A stretch of 64,000 bases of DNA from Megascapheus bottae. Its lineage: Eukaryota; Chordata; Mammalia; Rodentia; Geomyidae. Positions within the stretch are counted from its first letter, which is position 1. Every line of letters starts with the position of its first letter. Location: contig JANJXV010000025.1 in assembly GCA_024803745.1 (NCBI GenBank), positions 19,584,610-19,648,609 of the forward strand. Reading direction: 5' to 3'. Under the pieces are notes generated by a model, which saw only the letters and a list, made by a program, of their open reading frames with translations, searched no databases and was not told the origin of the DNA. The position numbers and the translations under genes are program-made. Shown here in pieces: positions 8,614 to 18,212 of the stretch.

Positions 8614-9045
8614 GTTTTTTGGTCAGTAATAGGGCTTGAACTCTAGGCCAGGTTGCTGTTCCTGAGCTCTTCAGCTCAAGGCTAGCACTCTACCACTTGA
8701 GCCACAGCACCACTTCCAGTTTTCTGGTGGTTAATTGGAGATAAGAATCTCATGGACTGGGCCGGGAGTTTGGCCTAGTGGTTAAAGTGCTTGCCTAGCA
8801 TGCATGAAGACCTGGGTTCGATTCCTCGGTACCACATACATAGACAAAAAGCTGGAAGTGGTGCTGAGGCTCAAGTGGTAGAGCTCTAGCCTTGAGAAAG
8901 TCCAAGGACAGTGCTCAGGCCCTGAGCCCAAGCCCAAGACTGGCAAAAAGAAAAAAAAAAATCTCATGGACTTTCACTCCCCAGCTGGCTTTGAACTGTA
9001 ATCCTCCTGTCTTTGCCTCCTGAGTAGCTAGCCTGGCTTTTTTCT
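8614..9045 (-). repeat. 7SL-Geo SINE split by an IDL-Geo insertion
   Basis: Geo and middle at 8614-8758, then head at 8973-9045. The 13-base word aatctcatggact is present at 8746-8758 and again at 8960-8972 as the target-site duplication of the insert. Confidence 0.9.
8759..8959 (+). repeat. IDL-Geo SINE, near-complete, nested
   Basis: IDL monomer begins gggccgggagtttggcc and carries an A box and a B box (gggttcgattcc). The Geo module follows ('gctcaagtggtagagctcta'), then an A tail. A perfect 13 bp target-site duplication flanks it. Confidence 0.92.
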
Positions 9046-9120
9046 TTCTCTCTTCCCACCCCCCCATTTTTTCCTTTTCTTTTTCTTTCTTTCTTTTTTC
9101 ATAGTAGTAGTAGTAATAGT
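9041..9120 (+). repeat. Pyrimidine-rich low-complexity stretch
   Basis: T/C-rich runs with a C run and a short TAG trinucleotide repeat at the right edge. Confidence 0.8.
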
Positions 9121-9207
9121 TAATTGGAGATAAGAGTCTAATGGACTTCACTGCTCAAGCTGGCTTCAAACTATGATCCTCAGATCTCCAGCCTCTCGAA
9201 TGGCTAG
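9118..9207 (-). repeat. 7SL-like SINE head fragment
   Basis: Reverse copy ('gttaattggagataagagtc', 'gatcctcagatctccagcct'). Confidence 0.75.
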
Positions 9208-9982
9208 GTGAAGTTCAAACCCATAGAAAGAGTGGGATAGGACTCAAACCAACTGAGGGCCAGGAGACAGAGAGCTCAGTGCTAAGATACTGGGCTCAGG
9301 GCCCTCCAGAGTGGCACTTCCTGTCCAGGTCAACTTTTCCAGAGCTGGGGGTGAATTTTCTCAGAATGGAAGAACCCACAGCATGGAATTTGATCCTGTC
9401 TTCAAATGTTTAGGAGCTATCATGCAGAAAAAAGATTAATCTTTTGTACTGTTCCTAAGAATGGAGTGAATGGGTTCCAGGAAGACTGATTTCACCCAGA
9501 GTTAGAATGAATTTTCTAGAAGCTTTGTTTAAAACAAAAAACAATGGATGGAGAGTTTGATCCTAGTCCCTGACAAGGGAAGGGCTCCAGCCTGTACTTC
9601 AACCAGTGGCTCCTCAGGGGTGGGGGTGGGAGTTGGGGGATGGGAGGAGGTAGAGGGAGGTGGGTGGGAAGACGGAGGGCTGGACTTGGCTAAGAAGTGT
9701 GGGAGCAAATATATCCCTTTTCATGGGACTGGGGAGCTGTGGCTCCAGGGCCACAATGAGTAGCAGGCCAAGCGTGTCAAGGAGTTGGCGCCCTTTCCTC
9801 TGGTACCCCAATTTCATCCATCCATAGTGAGCCTCTCATGGTCTGGTGGGGGGGAAAAACAGAAACACTGTACCTTGTCCTGGCAGCACATCTGTATGTT
9901 TGTAAGGCTATATTCTAAAGATGTTCATCCAGTTCTTAAGGTAGAACTCCTGTTGTGCCTCCCAGCTGCCTCTCAAATGTAT
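9208..9982. other. Intergenic, no gene seen
   Basis: Unique sequence with a GGTGGG-rich patch near 9619-9667. No recognised repeat or exon. Confidence 0.5.
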
Positions 9983-10170
9983 ATGCTTGAACTCAGGGCA
10001 GGGGCACTGTCCCTGAGCTTTTGTGCTCAAAGCTAGCATTCTACCACTTGAGTCACAGCTCAGTTTGCACTTTTCTGGTTGTCAATTGGAGATAGGAGTC
10101 TCATTCTCTTTTTCTGCCTGGGCTGGATTTGAACCGTGATCCTCAGATGACAGCCCCACCTCACATAACC
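9983..10170 (-). repeat. 7SL-Geo SINE, truncated
   Basis: Reverse Geo ('tgaactcagggcaggggcac', 'cacttgagtcacagctc') and part of the head. Confidence 0.75.
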
Positions 10171-10377
10171 TCTAGGTATACGAGACACAGAAATTGGGAG
10201 GATGATGGTTTGAAGCCCGTCCAGCACACCACATGCCCCCCCCTCCCATCAAGCTATCCAGACCCCATTTTGATCCTAAGTAGAGCAGGGTGGTATGAAC
10301 CTGCAATCTCAGCTGTGTGAGGCTTTAGGAAAGAGGATTACAATCTGAGGCCAGCCCTGGGCAAAAGGAGAGATTTT

Positions 10378-10606
10378 ATTTTTTTGTCAGTCATGGGACT
10401 TGAACTCTGGGCCTGGGCGCTGTCCCTAAGCTCTTCAGTTCAAGTCTAGCGCTCTACCACTTGAGTGTCACTTCTGGTTTTCTGGTGTTCATTGGAGATA
10501 AGAGTCTCAAGGGCTTTTGTGCTCAGGCTGGCTTTGAACCACGATCCTCAGATTTCAGCCTCCTGAGTAGCTAGGATTTTTCAGGCTGGAGCCACCACCG
10601 CCTGGT
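10378..10606 (-). repeat. 7SL-Geo SINE
   Basis: Full reverse copy from T tail to 'ctggagccaccaccgcctgg'. Confidence 0.85.
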
Positions 10607-10796
10607 TAAACAAACAAAAGGGAGTGGGGATGGGACTCTTGTGGTAAGATTGGATTCTGAGTTCAAACCCTAGTACCTACCAAAAGAAATAAAGGGACTT
10701 GGCTTGGTGTAGCACTGATGTTGCTCTTTCTAGTGCTTATCATCTTCTAGAGGAGCAGCCTGGGATGTTGTAGGACTCAGTGAGATGCAACAAGGT

Positions 10797-11024
10797 TATG
10801 TCAGTTCCGGGGCTTGAACTCAGAGCGCCTTCCCTAAGCTTTTTTACTCTAAACTGATGCTCTATCACTTGAACCACAGCTCTCCCTTCCAGCTTTCTCA
10901 GGGTTAATTGGAGATGAGAGTCTCATGGATTTTTCTTCCTGTGCTGGCTTTGAACCATAATCCTCACAGCTCAGTCTCCTCAGTAACTAGGATTACAGAT
11001 GTGAGCCTTTGGTACCTGGCTCTT
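10797..11024 (-). repeat. 7SL-Geo SINE
   Basis: Full, diverged reverse copy ('ggggcttgaactcagagc', 'ggttaattggagatgagagt', 'ggattacagatgtgagcctt'). Confidence 0.8.
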
Positions 11025-11245
11025 TTGTATTCTTTGCATCTAATGGTCCCAAGTCATAAGGACTCGTTGTACATTATGGTTCTAAGTAACGAATACTCAA
11101 TGATGTACATATTTATCTTGCAGATAATTCATCTCTTTATTCTTCCTACTGAAATCTCATCCCCATACTGAGGGATTTGGTACGTTCTGAACTGAGCTTG
11201 GAGATCCAGTGTCAGCAAACTCTCTTTCTAAAGATCCAGATAGTA

Positions 11246-11350
11246 GCTAAGTGCTGGTGGCTCATGCCTGTAATCCTAACTATTCAGGCTGAGATCTGAG
11301 GATTGTGGATCAAAGCTGGCACAGGAAGAAAACCATGAGACACTCTCTTT
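11246..11350 (+). repeat. 7SL-like SINE head fragment
   Basis: Forward head ('gctggtggctcatgcctgta') without a Geo module. Confidence 0.75.
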
Positions 11351-11370
11351 CTCCACCCCCCCCCTCCTCT

Positions 11371-11612
11371 CTGGTCAGTTGTGGGATTTGAGCTCAGACC
11401 TTGAGCATTGTCCCTGAGCCTCAGTGTATTAAGGCCAGCACGCTACCGCTTGAGCCACAGAGCTACTTCTGGATTTGGAATGGTTACCTGGAGATAAGAG
11501 TCTCATGGACTTTCTTGCCCAGATAAGCTTGGAACCATGATCCTCACATCTCAGCCTCCTGAGTAGCTTTAGCTGTCATCACAGCTCTAATGACCACTGG
11601 CACCTAAATAGT
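11371..11612 (-). repeat. 7SL-Geo SINE
   Basis: Reverse copy directly after a C-rich patch ('cgcttgagccacagagctac', 'cctggagataagagtctcat'). Confidence 0.8.
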
Positions 11613-11639
11613 TTTGGTGCTGTTGATGGTTACTTTTGT

Positions 11640-11705
11640 TATTGCAGTGGGAAGAAATAAACTGAGGGCTTCTTGCTTGCCAGGCCAGATCTTTACCCCT
11701 GAGCT
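11640..11705 (-). repeat. ID-like tRNA-derived fragment
   Basis: Diverged reverse ID monomer ('agggcttcttgcttgccagg', 'cccctgagctatgaacccta'). Confidence 0.4.
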
Positions 11706-11714
11706 ATGAACCCT

Positions 11715-12240
11715 AGGTCTATTATTATTTTAAACTGTGATAAAAAATTATAACATAAAGATGGCTTGTCTTAAGCATCGTGAAGCATGCAGGCACATTG
11801 CAATACAATGTCATCACCATGCCCAGCTTTAACTCTATAGCTACTCAATGATGGCTCACCAGGGCCCCTCTCTTGGAAATGGCTCTGTTACTTCCAGTCT
11901 CTAACTATGTGTCCACTGAGAACCTCCCTTCAGTGGGCTCCTACAACAGCTGACCTTTTGTGACTGGCACCTGGTAGCAGGCAGCAGAATTTCCTGCCTC
12001 CCAGGCTGGAGAATATTCCACTGTGCATAAATAACACATTTGGTTTACCTACTCAATCATCCGTGGGTGACTGGCAGGCTTCTCCTTCTTTGACTATTGC
12101 AAATAATAGCCAAAGCATTTGCAGGATAAGCAATCACAGAAAAACGCAAATGACTGCCCTCATCGTCAACTTTCCTTTCTCTGGGTGCATGAGTAAGTGA
12201 AATTGCTAAATCACTTCGGGGGTTGGGGTGGGAGATGTTT
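11715..12240 (-). mobile_element. LINE-1 (old, L1M-like) 3' end
   Basis: On the plus strand, 'actgtgataaaaaattataacat', 'aatgtcatcaccatgcccag', 'ccttttgtgactggcacct', 'gagaatattccactgtgca' and 'atcatccgtgggtgactgg' follow the reverse complement of the L1M 3' end, whose last bases pair with the left border near 11720. Diverged and non-coding. Confidence 0.7.
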
Positions 12241-12596
12241 TCTCTTGTTTTGTGAGAGGGGCTCCTGAAGTTATCAACACTGGTTCCAATAGGGTTCCTC
12301 TATGAAGGATCATGAGAGGTTTCCGGATCTTCATGGGATGTCTTCAGTAGGCTGTGTGGCTACTGTGAGGGCTCTGATTCCAGCAAGGAGGAAGAAGCAA
12401 TGGGGAGACTCAGAAGAAGGCAAGTTTGGGAGGGGAGGGAGTCTAGGTAGGAGATGATAACAGCTAAGAGGTTACAGTCTGGCTGCAAGAAGTGACAGGG
12501 AGTGAACTAATAAATGAACAGTTGAAAATAGTACTGTTCAGGGTGTTATGATTACAGGCAAACAAAACAACTTCTTGGTCATTCTTCTTCCTCCAT
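12241..12596. other. Intergenic, no gene seen
   Basis: Unique sequence; purine-rich around 12380-12450. Confidence 0.4.
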
Positions 12597-12655
12597 GAAG
12601 CCCAAGTTGAGCCTTGGTGCTGGGATTATAGGAGTGTGCTACCTCACCTGGCTCA
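12597..12655 (-). repeat. B1-like SINE fragment
   Basis: Reverse tail of a 7SL-like monomer ('ggtgctgggattataggagt'). Confidence 0.55.
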
Positions 12656-12767
12656 GATGCCTCAGATGGAGAGCAAAGGGCTTTCGGAGGAGGCTTGTAG
12701 GGGAGTGGTTTGGGTCAGTGGCTAAATTAGCTTCCCAAGACACTCACTGTTAAGCCTATCGCATTTA

Positions 12768-12850
12768 ACTGCAGGCTAGATTTGAACACTGGATTGGCTT
12801 ATCTCAGCGTCCCAGGTGCTGGATTACAGGTATGCACTTCCATGCCCAGT
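12768..12850 (-). repeat. B1-like SINE fragment
   Basis: Reverse monomer ('gaacactggattggctta', 'ggtgctggattacaggtatg'). Confidence 0.55.
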
Positions 12851-12906
12851 TTATTTAAGAATTTTTAATTCAAGGTAGAACTTTTCCTTCTGATTTCCAC
12901 TTTCAA

Positions 12907-13042
12907 CTCTTTTTTTTTTCTTTTCTTTTGTGGTTAGTTGGAGAAATAGAGTCTCAGAGACTTTCCTGCCTGGTTTTAAACTGAGATCCTTAGTTTTCAG
13001 CCTCCTGAGTAGCTAGGAGGAAGGTGTGAGCCACAGATGTCC
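12907..13042 (-). repeat. 7SL-like SINE head fragment
   Basis: Reverse copy with T/C tail, 'ggttagttggagaaatagag' and 'tcctgagtagctaggagg'. Confidence 0.7.
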
Positions 13043-13699
13043 AGAGAGCAAAGCGCAATCTTGAAGGTGCCTCCTTATCGTGTCAGCTTGCTGTGAGTCT
13101 TCATGTATTTTCAACATAATTGTTGCCCTGAGCATCTGGAGATGTCTTTGCTGGCTCAGAGCAGCCCTGGATCTTGCAAAATTGCTGTGTCACTCTGCAG
13201 TTGCATGCAGATGTTTAGCTTAGCAGAAATTATGGCTTTTATTCCATTTTGTTCATGAGTAATAATGATGAATGCCCTTTCCTGTGTTTACTCTATTTGA
13301 AAAAAAAAAAAAGAATTGGCTAAAAGACTGAATGAGTAAAGAGGATAAGAATGTAAATTAAATCTGACTTGGTCTCTTTTGTGAAGATGGCTCTGTGGCT
13401 TTTACACTGCTCCGCCCTTGGCCTCCAAACCCCGTCAGGTTCTGATTCTGAAGTTCTTCCTGGCCCCAGGTCTCCATTCAAAAACTTGTCAGCTTCTGAG
13501 ATTTTCCACAGCTGCTTTTTTTCTACCCCTTGAGCCCAAAGCTATTGCTTGATCTGAGCTCAAAACCTACTTTTCTTCTAAGAAGCCTTCTTGATTTCTT
13601 AGCAGACAAAGGCCCTGTTGAGCTTTCATCTTTCTTCCTGGCTTTTGACCACAGTTGCACACTCATCTGCTTTCTTTAAGCTAGGTTTTACATGTTCTG
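13043..13699. other. Intergenic, no gene seen
   Basis: Unique sequence upstream of the ABCC1 CpG island with an A run at about 13300-13311. A distal control element is possible but nothing specific is read. Confidence 0.4.
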
Positions 13700-13905
13700 T
13701 AAATCTGGGCACTTAGGAGGCTGGGGCAGGAGGTTCAGTGGCAGTTCTAGATGACACGGTAAAAACACAGTTTTTGTCTCAAAGTACAAAACAACATACC
13801 ACCACCACCACCTCCACCACCACCACCACCCAACTTTGAAATAAGCATGGGGCTGGAGATGAGTGATTGCCTAGCAGAGCCCCAGGTTCGAGCCCCAGGC
13901 ACGGG
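13700..13905 (+). repeat. B1-ID dimeric SINE with internal CAC repeat
   Basis: 7SL-like part ('cacttaggaggctggggca'), a (CAC)n tract at 13797-13830, then an ID/tRNA-like part ('gattgcctagcagagcccca', 'ggttcgagccccaggca'). It lies at the left edge of the ABCC1 CpG island. Confidence 0.6.
13797..13830 (+). repeat. (CAC)n microsatellite
   Basis: ACC/CAC trinucleotides with one cct interruption, inside the SINE linker. Confidence 0.9.
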
Positions 13906-14355
13906 GTGGTGGGAGTCTCCACTTCGGGAAGAGTCGGTGTGGGGCCCCGCTGCCCAGGGTTCGGATCCCAGCCCTGCCAGCTGGGAGTCAGGTCCCTGAA
14001 AACAGCTATGTGGGGGGGGGGTCACCCTGCAGGCCGCACAAACGCTCCGGAGTGGGGGGCGAAGGGGGGTGGGTGACACTCCGGGCCTGGCGAGTGGCCC
14101 ACGCGGTCTGCAGACGCCCTGGGGCGCGCGGAGTGGGGAATGCAGTGTGTGTCTGGGGGGGGGGCCGACCACGCGCTGCTGTCCACGCGGGTGCCGGGCT
14201 GGCTGGCGCGGGGGCGTGGCCTCGCGGGGCGGAGGGCGTGGCCTCCCAGGGGCGTGGCTCCGCATCCCTTCCAGCCCCCCCCGAGGGGCGTGGCTCCGCA
14301 TCCCAGTGACGCGGGCCAACCCGGCGGCGTTGCGGCTCCGCGGCGCTCGCTCTTC

Positions 14356-14398
14356 AGCCGCCGCTGCCGCCCTCCCGCCGCCGCCAGCCGCCAGCCGG
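14356..14398 (+). repeat. ABCC1: Interrupted GCC/CCG tract in the ABCC1 leader
   Basis: Runs of GCC and CCG triplets broken by ctg, ctc and ag. I recall a variable GCC repeat in the 5' leader of human ABCC1; this would be its counterpart. Confidence 0.7.
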
Positions 14399-14424
14399 GC
14401 CCGTCCGCCGGCCCGCCCGCCCGC

Positions 14425-14472
14425 ATGGCGCTCCGCAGCTTCTGCAGCGCCGATGGCTCCGACCCCTTCTGG
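14425..14472 (+). CDS. ABCC1: ABCC1 exon 1 (residues 1-16)
   Basis: Encodes MALRSFCSADGSDPFW, with a GTAGGT donor at 14473. Human exon 1 is also 48 coding bases. This is the extracellular N-terminus of TMD0. Cys7, reported to matter for folding of human MRP1, is present. The start codon has G at +4 but C at -3, a middling Kozak context. It is the only ATG giving the family N-terminus. Confidence 0.97.
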
Positions 14473-14830
14473 GTAGGTGCTGACGGCCGCCGCGCCGCGT
14501 GGGGTCTTGGGAGAAGCGGGGAGGCCGCCCGGGGGCGGCGCGGAGCGGGGTGCGCGGGGAAGTAGGGCCCGCGGCCGCCCGGGGGGGTGGGGGGCCCGCC
14601 GCCCACCCCGCGCCCCGTTCCGCGGCCGCCCGGGGGCGCCCGGCGGGGGAAAGCTGGGGGACTCAGCCCCGGGCTGGTGTGTGTATGGGGGGGCACGTGC
14701 CTCTCTGGGGCTCGGGCGGGGGGGGGTCCTCTATCCGCCTCCCGGGAAAAGGGGGTGCTGGAGCGGGCGGCAGCCAGGCTGGAGCGGGAGGCTGCAGGCC
14801 TGTGTTTTCCCATCTCCTGGGTGAGTTTGG

Positions 14831-16537
14831 GGTTCCCCAGGACACCCCATGCCTTAGCACGGTGAGCCGGGGAGAGGAGGCCCAGCTCCCCCCCACACCC
14901 CTCAACAGTTGTCTTACCCCCTGCTAATCTCTTTGCGGTTTTATGTCATCTCTGACTTCCTTCCTGCCTCAGCGTTCACCCCCCACCCCGGAGAAATTCA
15001 GGGAAAACAGAGGAGACAAGCTCGGGTGGAAGGTGGGCGTCCTGGCCTGCCCCACCCGATCCTGCCGTCAGGTTTGGGGTGCAGAGAGAAGCGGTTCCTG
15101 GGTACCCGCGTGTGTGTTCTGAAATGGGGGGTGATCTGAGCACCCCCTCCCCCCAACTGGTTTAATCCTCAGCGTTGGGACTTTCAGGAATGCGATTTAT
15201 TTCTGAGTCTTGCTGCCTTGACTGTAAACACAAGAGGCCAATCTGGACATAATTATTTTTGCGTGTGTGTTCTTGTTGTGTTGTTTATAAAACGGGATAA
15301 ACACGCTTGTCTCTTAGGAGCCGATGCTTAGCACCGGTGACTGGCTTTTCACCTTGTTCCTTCTCTTGCTGGCTGCATTCCCAGGGGGGAGGATAATGAC
15401 CCTCCAGGCCCAAACACCAGGAGCCTTTAATATTATCATTAATTACTATTATTATTATTTGGAAGGAATTGGTAGGGTGGTTTTGATTGAATCACCAGTC
15501 TTGGGATCCATCTTCCAGTAGGGCTGGCAATTTCTCCAGGGCTGTAAATTGCTTTACATCCTGTGACTCATTGGTTAAAAAAAGACACCTGTGGGACACC
15601 AACTCCCCGGTGTAGTGAGAGTCACGAGAGGTGTATCAGCCCATAGGCACTTCTAGTTTAGTGCTGCTCAAGTAGTTGCTTTTAGTCTAAAGTGTGTTGA
15701 GGTGGCCAGGGGTGAAGGATAGGTAATCCTAAATTAGATTCTGTGCCAGGATGTATTTTATTGATGGCACCTGTGTGTCAGAGCGTTCGATGCCCTGTTT
15801 ACTTAGCTCAGAAGCCCAGCTCACTGTTGTGGGCCACTAGGCCTTCACCTCCTGCATCTTTTGCACACTTCTTCTGACCTGCTCCCTCTGGGTTTGGAGA
15901 CCTGTCCCGATGTCCCAGTTTCTGGAAGTTTAGTCAGTGGGCAGCTGACTAAAGCAATCCAGGTGTCAGTCCAGGGGCAGGATGGAGTAGGTAGCTTGTG
16001 TTTGCCAAGATGGCAAGCTCCAGGCTGGGAGAGAGACTGAGATGCCAGCCACATGGCTGTCTGGTGAACTTACCATCGCCCTGCCTCAGTTTCCTTAGCA
16101 CACTGAGAGCAGTGGCCCCAAACCATCCCAGCTTCATAGAGCTGTGGGGGGATGAATCAGTGTAAGTCACTCAGCTTCTATCTAGCACAGAGATAAACAG
16201 CTGTTATCATTTTTTTTTTTTTTTGGTTGTTGTTTCTGAGGATGGAGCTGTGTACTTGTTTCTACTCCCTGGCCTGTTTTGGTCTGACTGGCTTTGGGTT
16301 TCTTTGATAGGGATGGCTGTGGGCTTAGGACAACCTGCTTATGCCAAGTTTCTTTGGTTGGAAGTCAAGGGCATTTGCTGATCCCAGGTGACCCTTTCTC
16401 CTTACTTACTCCTTGCCATTGTCTGCCATGGAATGCCCAAGGTCTGGGAAATGACCCTGAAAGGCAAGTTCTGGTAACTTATTAGCATTATTCTCTAGGC
16501 TGGGAAAGAACCTTGTTAGCTAAATGAAAATAGAGAA
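14831..16537. other. ABCC1: ABCC1 intron 1, left part, no exon seen
   Basis: GC-rich to about 15140, then ordinary composition. Short (ATT)n near 15448-15462 and a T run at 16210-16225. No recognised repeat family or conserved exon. Intronic enhancers are possible but not readable. Confidence 0.5.
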
Positions 16538-16740
16538 GCGTGGCACTGGTGGCTCACACCAGTCACCCTAGCTACTCAGGATATCTGAGATCTTTCCAGC
16601 TCAGCCAGGAAAGTCTGTGAGGCTCTTATCTCCAGTGAACCACCGGAAAACTGGAAGTGTGCTGTGCCTCAAAAGTGGTAGTGTTAGCCTTGAGTGGAAA
16701 GGCCTTGAGTTCAAGCCCCATGACCAACAAAAAGAGAAAT
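16538..16740 (+). repeat. 7SL-Geo SINE
   Basis: Forward copy ('actggtggctcacaccagtc', 'gccttgagttcaagccccat'). Confidence 0.8.
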
Positions 16741-16879
16741 AAATGGAAATAGGAGCTGAAATGTGTTACTGGGCTTTCTCTTGGGTGGGGAGAACTAGTT
16801 CTGTGGCTGGTGTATGAAGGGTAGTTGGGGGAATGGACCTGAACCTTTTCTTTTCAAATTACTTTTCTTTCCTTTTTAA

Positions 16880-16960
16880 AATTTTTGGTGACACAGGATT
16901 TGAACTTAGGGCCTTGTGCTTAAGCAGGCACTTTATTACTTGAGCCATGTCCCTAATCAA
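16880..16960 (-). repeat. ID-like SINE fragment
   Basis: Reverse tRNA-like monomer ('ggatttgaacttagggcctt', 'ttattacttgagccatgtcc'). Confidence 0.55.
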
Positions 16961-16971
16961 TTATTTTGTGA

Positions 16972-17164
16972 TTTTTTTTTTGCCAGTCCTGGGGCTTGAA
17001 CTCAAGGCCTGGGCATTGTCCTTCAGCTTTCTCAAGGCTAGAGCTCTATCACTTGAGCCACTTCGGGCTCCCCCCCCCACCCCATGTATGTGGTGTCAAG
17101 GAATTGAACCCAGGTCTTTGTGCATGTTAGGCAAGTACTCTACCACTAGGCCAAACTCCTGGCC
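16972..17164 (-). repeat. IDL-Geo SINE (first of a tandem set)
   Basis: Reverse copy with T tail, Geo, a C-run in the linker, and IDL ('ggaattgaacccaggtcttt') ending at 'aaactcctggcc'. Confidence 0.85.
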
Positions 17165-17177
17165 TCATTTATTATTA

Positions 17178-17374
17178 TTATTTTTTTTGCCAGTCGTGGG
17201 CTTGAGCTCAGGGCCTGAGCACTGTCCTTGGACTTTCTCAAGGCTAGAGCTCTACCACTTGAGTCTCAGCACCACTTCTGGCGTTTTGCTATGTATGTGG
17301 TACCGAGGAATCGAACCCGGGTCTTCGTGCATGCGAGGCAAGCACTTTAACCACTAGGCCAAACTCCCGGCCCC
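17178..17374 (-). repeat. IDL-Geo SINE (second of a tandem set)
   Basis: Well-preserved reverse copy ('gaggaatcgaacccgggtct'). The 12-base word tcatttattatt at 17165-17176 and 17375-17386 is its target-site duplication. Confidence 0.92.
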
Positions 17375-17415
17375 TCATTTATTATTTTTTTTTAACATCT
17401 TTTAACTTTTCCTAT

Positions 17416-17458
17416 ATGCTAGGCAAGCAGTCTACCACTAGGCCAACTCTCGACCCCT
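17416..17458 (-). repeat. IDL monomer fragment (third of the set)
   Basis: Only the 5' end of an IDL monomer ('gctaggcaagcagtctacca', 'ggccaactctcgacccc'). Confidence 0.75.
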
Positions 17459-17459
17459 A

Positions 17460-17900
17460 TTTTGTGATTAAAGAAATTATTCTAAAGGGATGTACAGAGG
17501 GGTTACAGTTATTTAAGCCAGGTAATGAGTATATTTCTTTGTGGACAGTGACTCCCTTTCTCTCACTCCCAGTTTTCCCCTCCCCCAACACCCACCTACA
17601 AGTTGTCTAGTTCATGTTCTACATAGTATCCAGTGAATACCACTGGAGCATTTGTCCAAGCTTTGTCCTTCCATTTCTGTGTCCACCCCTCCCCCCTTGC
17701 CCTTCCAATGACAAATAAAGATAAAAAACAAACCTCTTGTTTGCATCTCCTGGAGTTCATTTTGATAAATACTTCCCAGCCAATTTTTTTTACAGATTAT
17801 TTTCATGATTAATAGTACTAGGGTGATTTTTGTGACATTTCCATACACACATACATCATCTTACCGCCTCTCTCTCCTTCCTATCCCTTTCCCTTATTCC
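17460..17900. repeat. Unnamed interspersed repeat, pyrimidine-rich, possibly LINE-derived
   Basis: The first part matches 2140-2220. The later part ('gtgacatttccatacacaca', then CCTT/CCCTT-rich runs) has the look of the pyrimidine-rich strand of rodent L1 untranslated sequence. Family not identified. Confidence 0.4.
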
Positions 17901-17915
17901 CCTTCCCTCCTTCCT

Positions 17916-18212
17916 TCCTTTTTTTTTTTTTTTTTTTTTGTCGGTCTTGGGGCTTGAACTGGTCTGGGCACTGTCCCTGAGGTCTTCAGCTCAAGGCTAC
18001 CACCCTACCCCTGGTTCTGGGCATTGCCCCTGAGCTTTTCAGCTCAAGGTTACCACCCTTCCCTTGAGCCAAGCCCCATTTCCTATTTTCTAGAGGTTAA
18101 TTGGAAATAAGAGTCTCAGGTTCTTTTGTGTCCGGGCTGGCTTTGAACCTTGATCCTCAGATCTCAGCCTCCCATGTAGCTAGGATGACAGGTGTGAGCC
18201 ATTGCGCCTGGC
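17916..18212 (-). repeat. 7SL-Geo SINE with internal duplication
   Basis: Reverse copy with a long T run. Its Geo part is repeated: 'ctgggcactgtccctgag' with 'agctcaaggctaccaccct' near 17964-18008, then 'ctgggcattgcccctgag' with 'agctcaaggttaccaccct' near 18016-18059. Confidence 0.85.

Larger units (their letters stand above)
13900..14830 (+). promoter_or_regulatory. ABCC1: CpG-island promoter and 5' leader of ABCC1
   Basis: Very GC- and CpG-rich, with no TATA box. Four copies of GGGCGTGGC (Sp1/KLF-type GC boxes) lie at 14212-14220, 14234-14242, 14250-14258 and 14286-14294. The last two sit in a repeated 21-base unit (14248-14268 and 14284-14304). An interrupted GCC tract follows at 14356-14398 in what is probably the 5' untranslated leader. 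The human MRP1 promoter is likewise known to be TATA-less, GC-rich and Sp1-dependent. The start site itself cannot be read from sequence. Confidence 0.8.

Noticed and set aside
8759..8840. Possible tRNA(Ala) gene
   Set aside because: The A and B boxes are good, but the sequence is the IDL monomer of a SINE with a Geo partner, A tail and target-site duplication, and it occurs many times.
14022..14813. 263-codon open frame antisense to ABCC1 exon 1
   Set aside because: It is proline/arginine-rich, lies within a CpG island and has no domain; GC-rich DNA lacks stop codons by chance.
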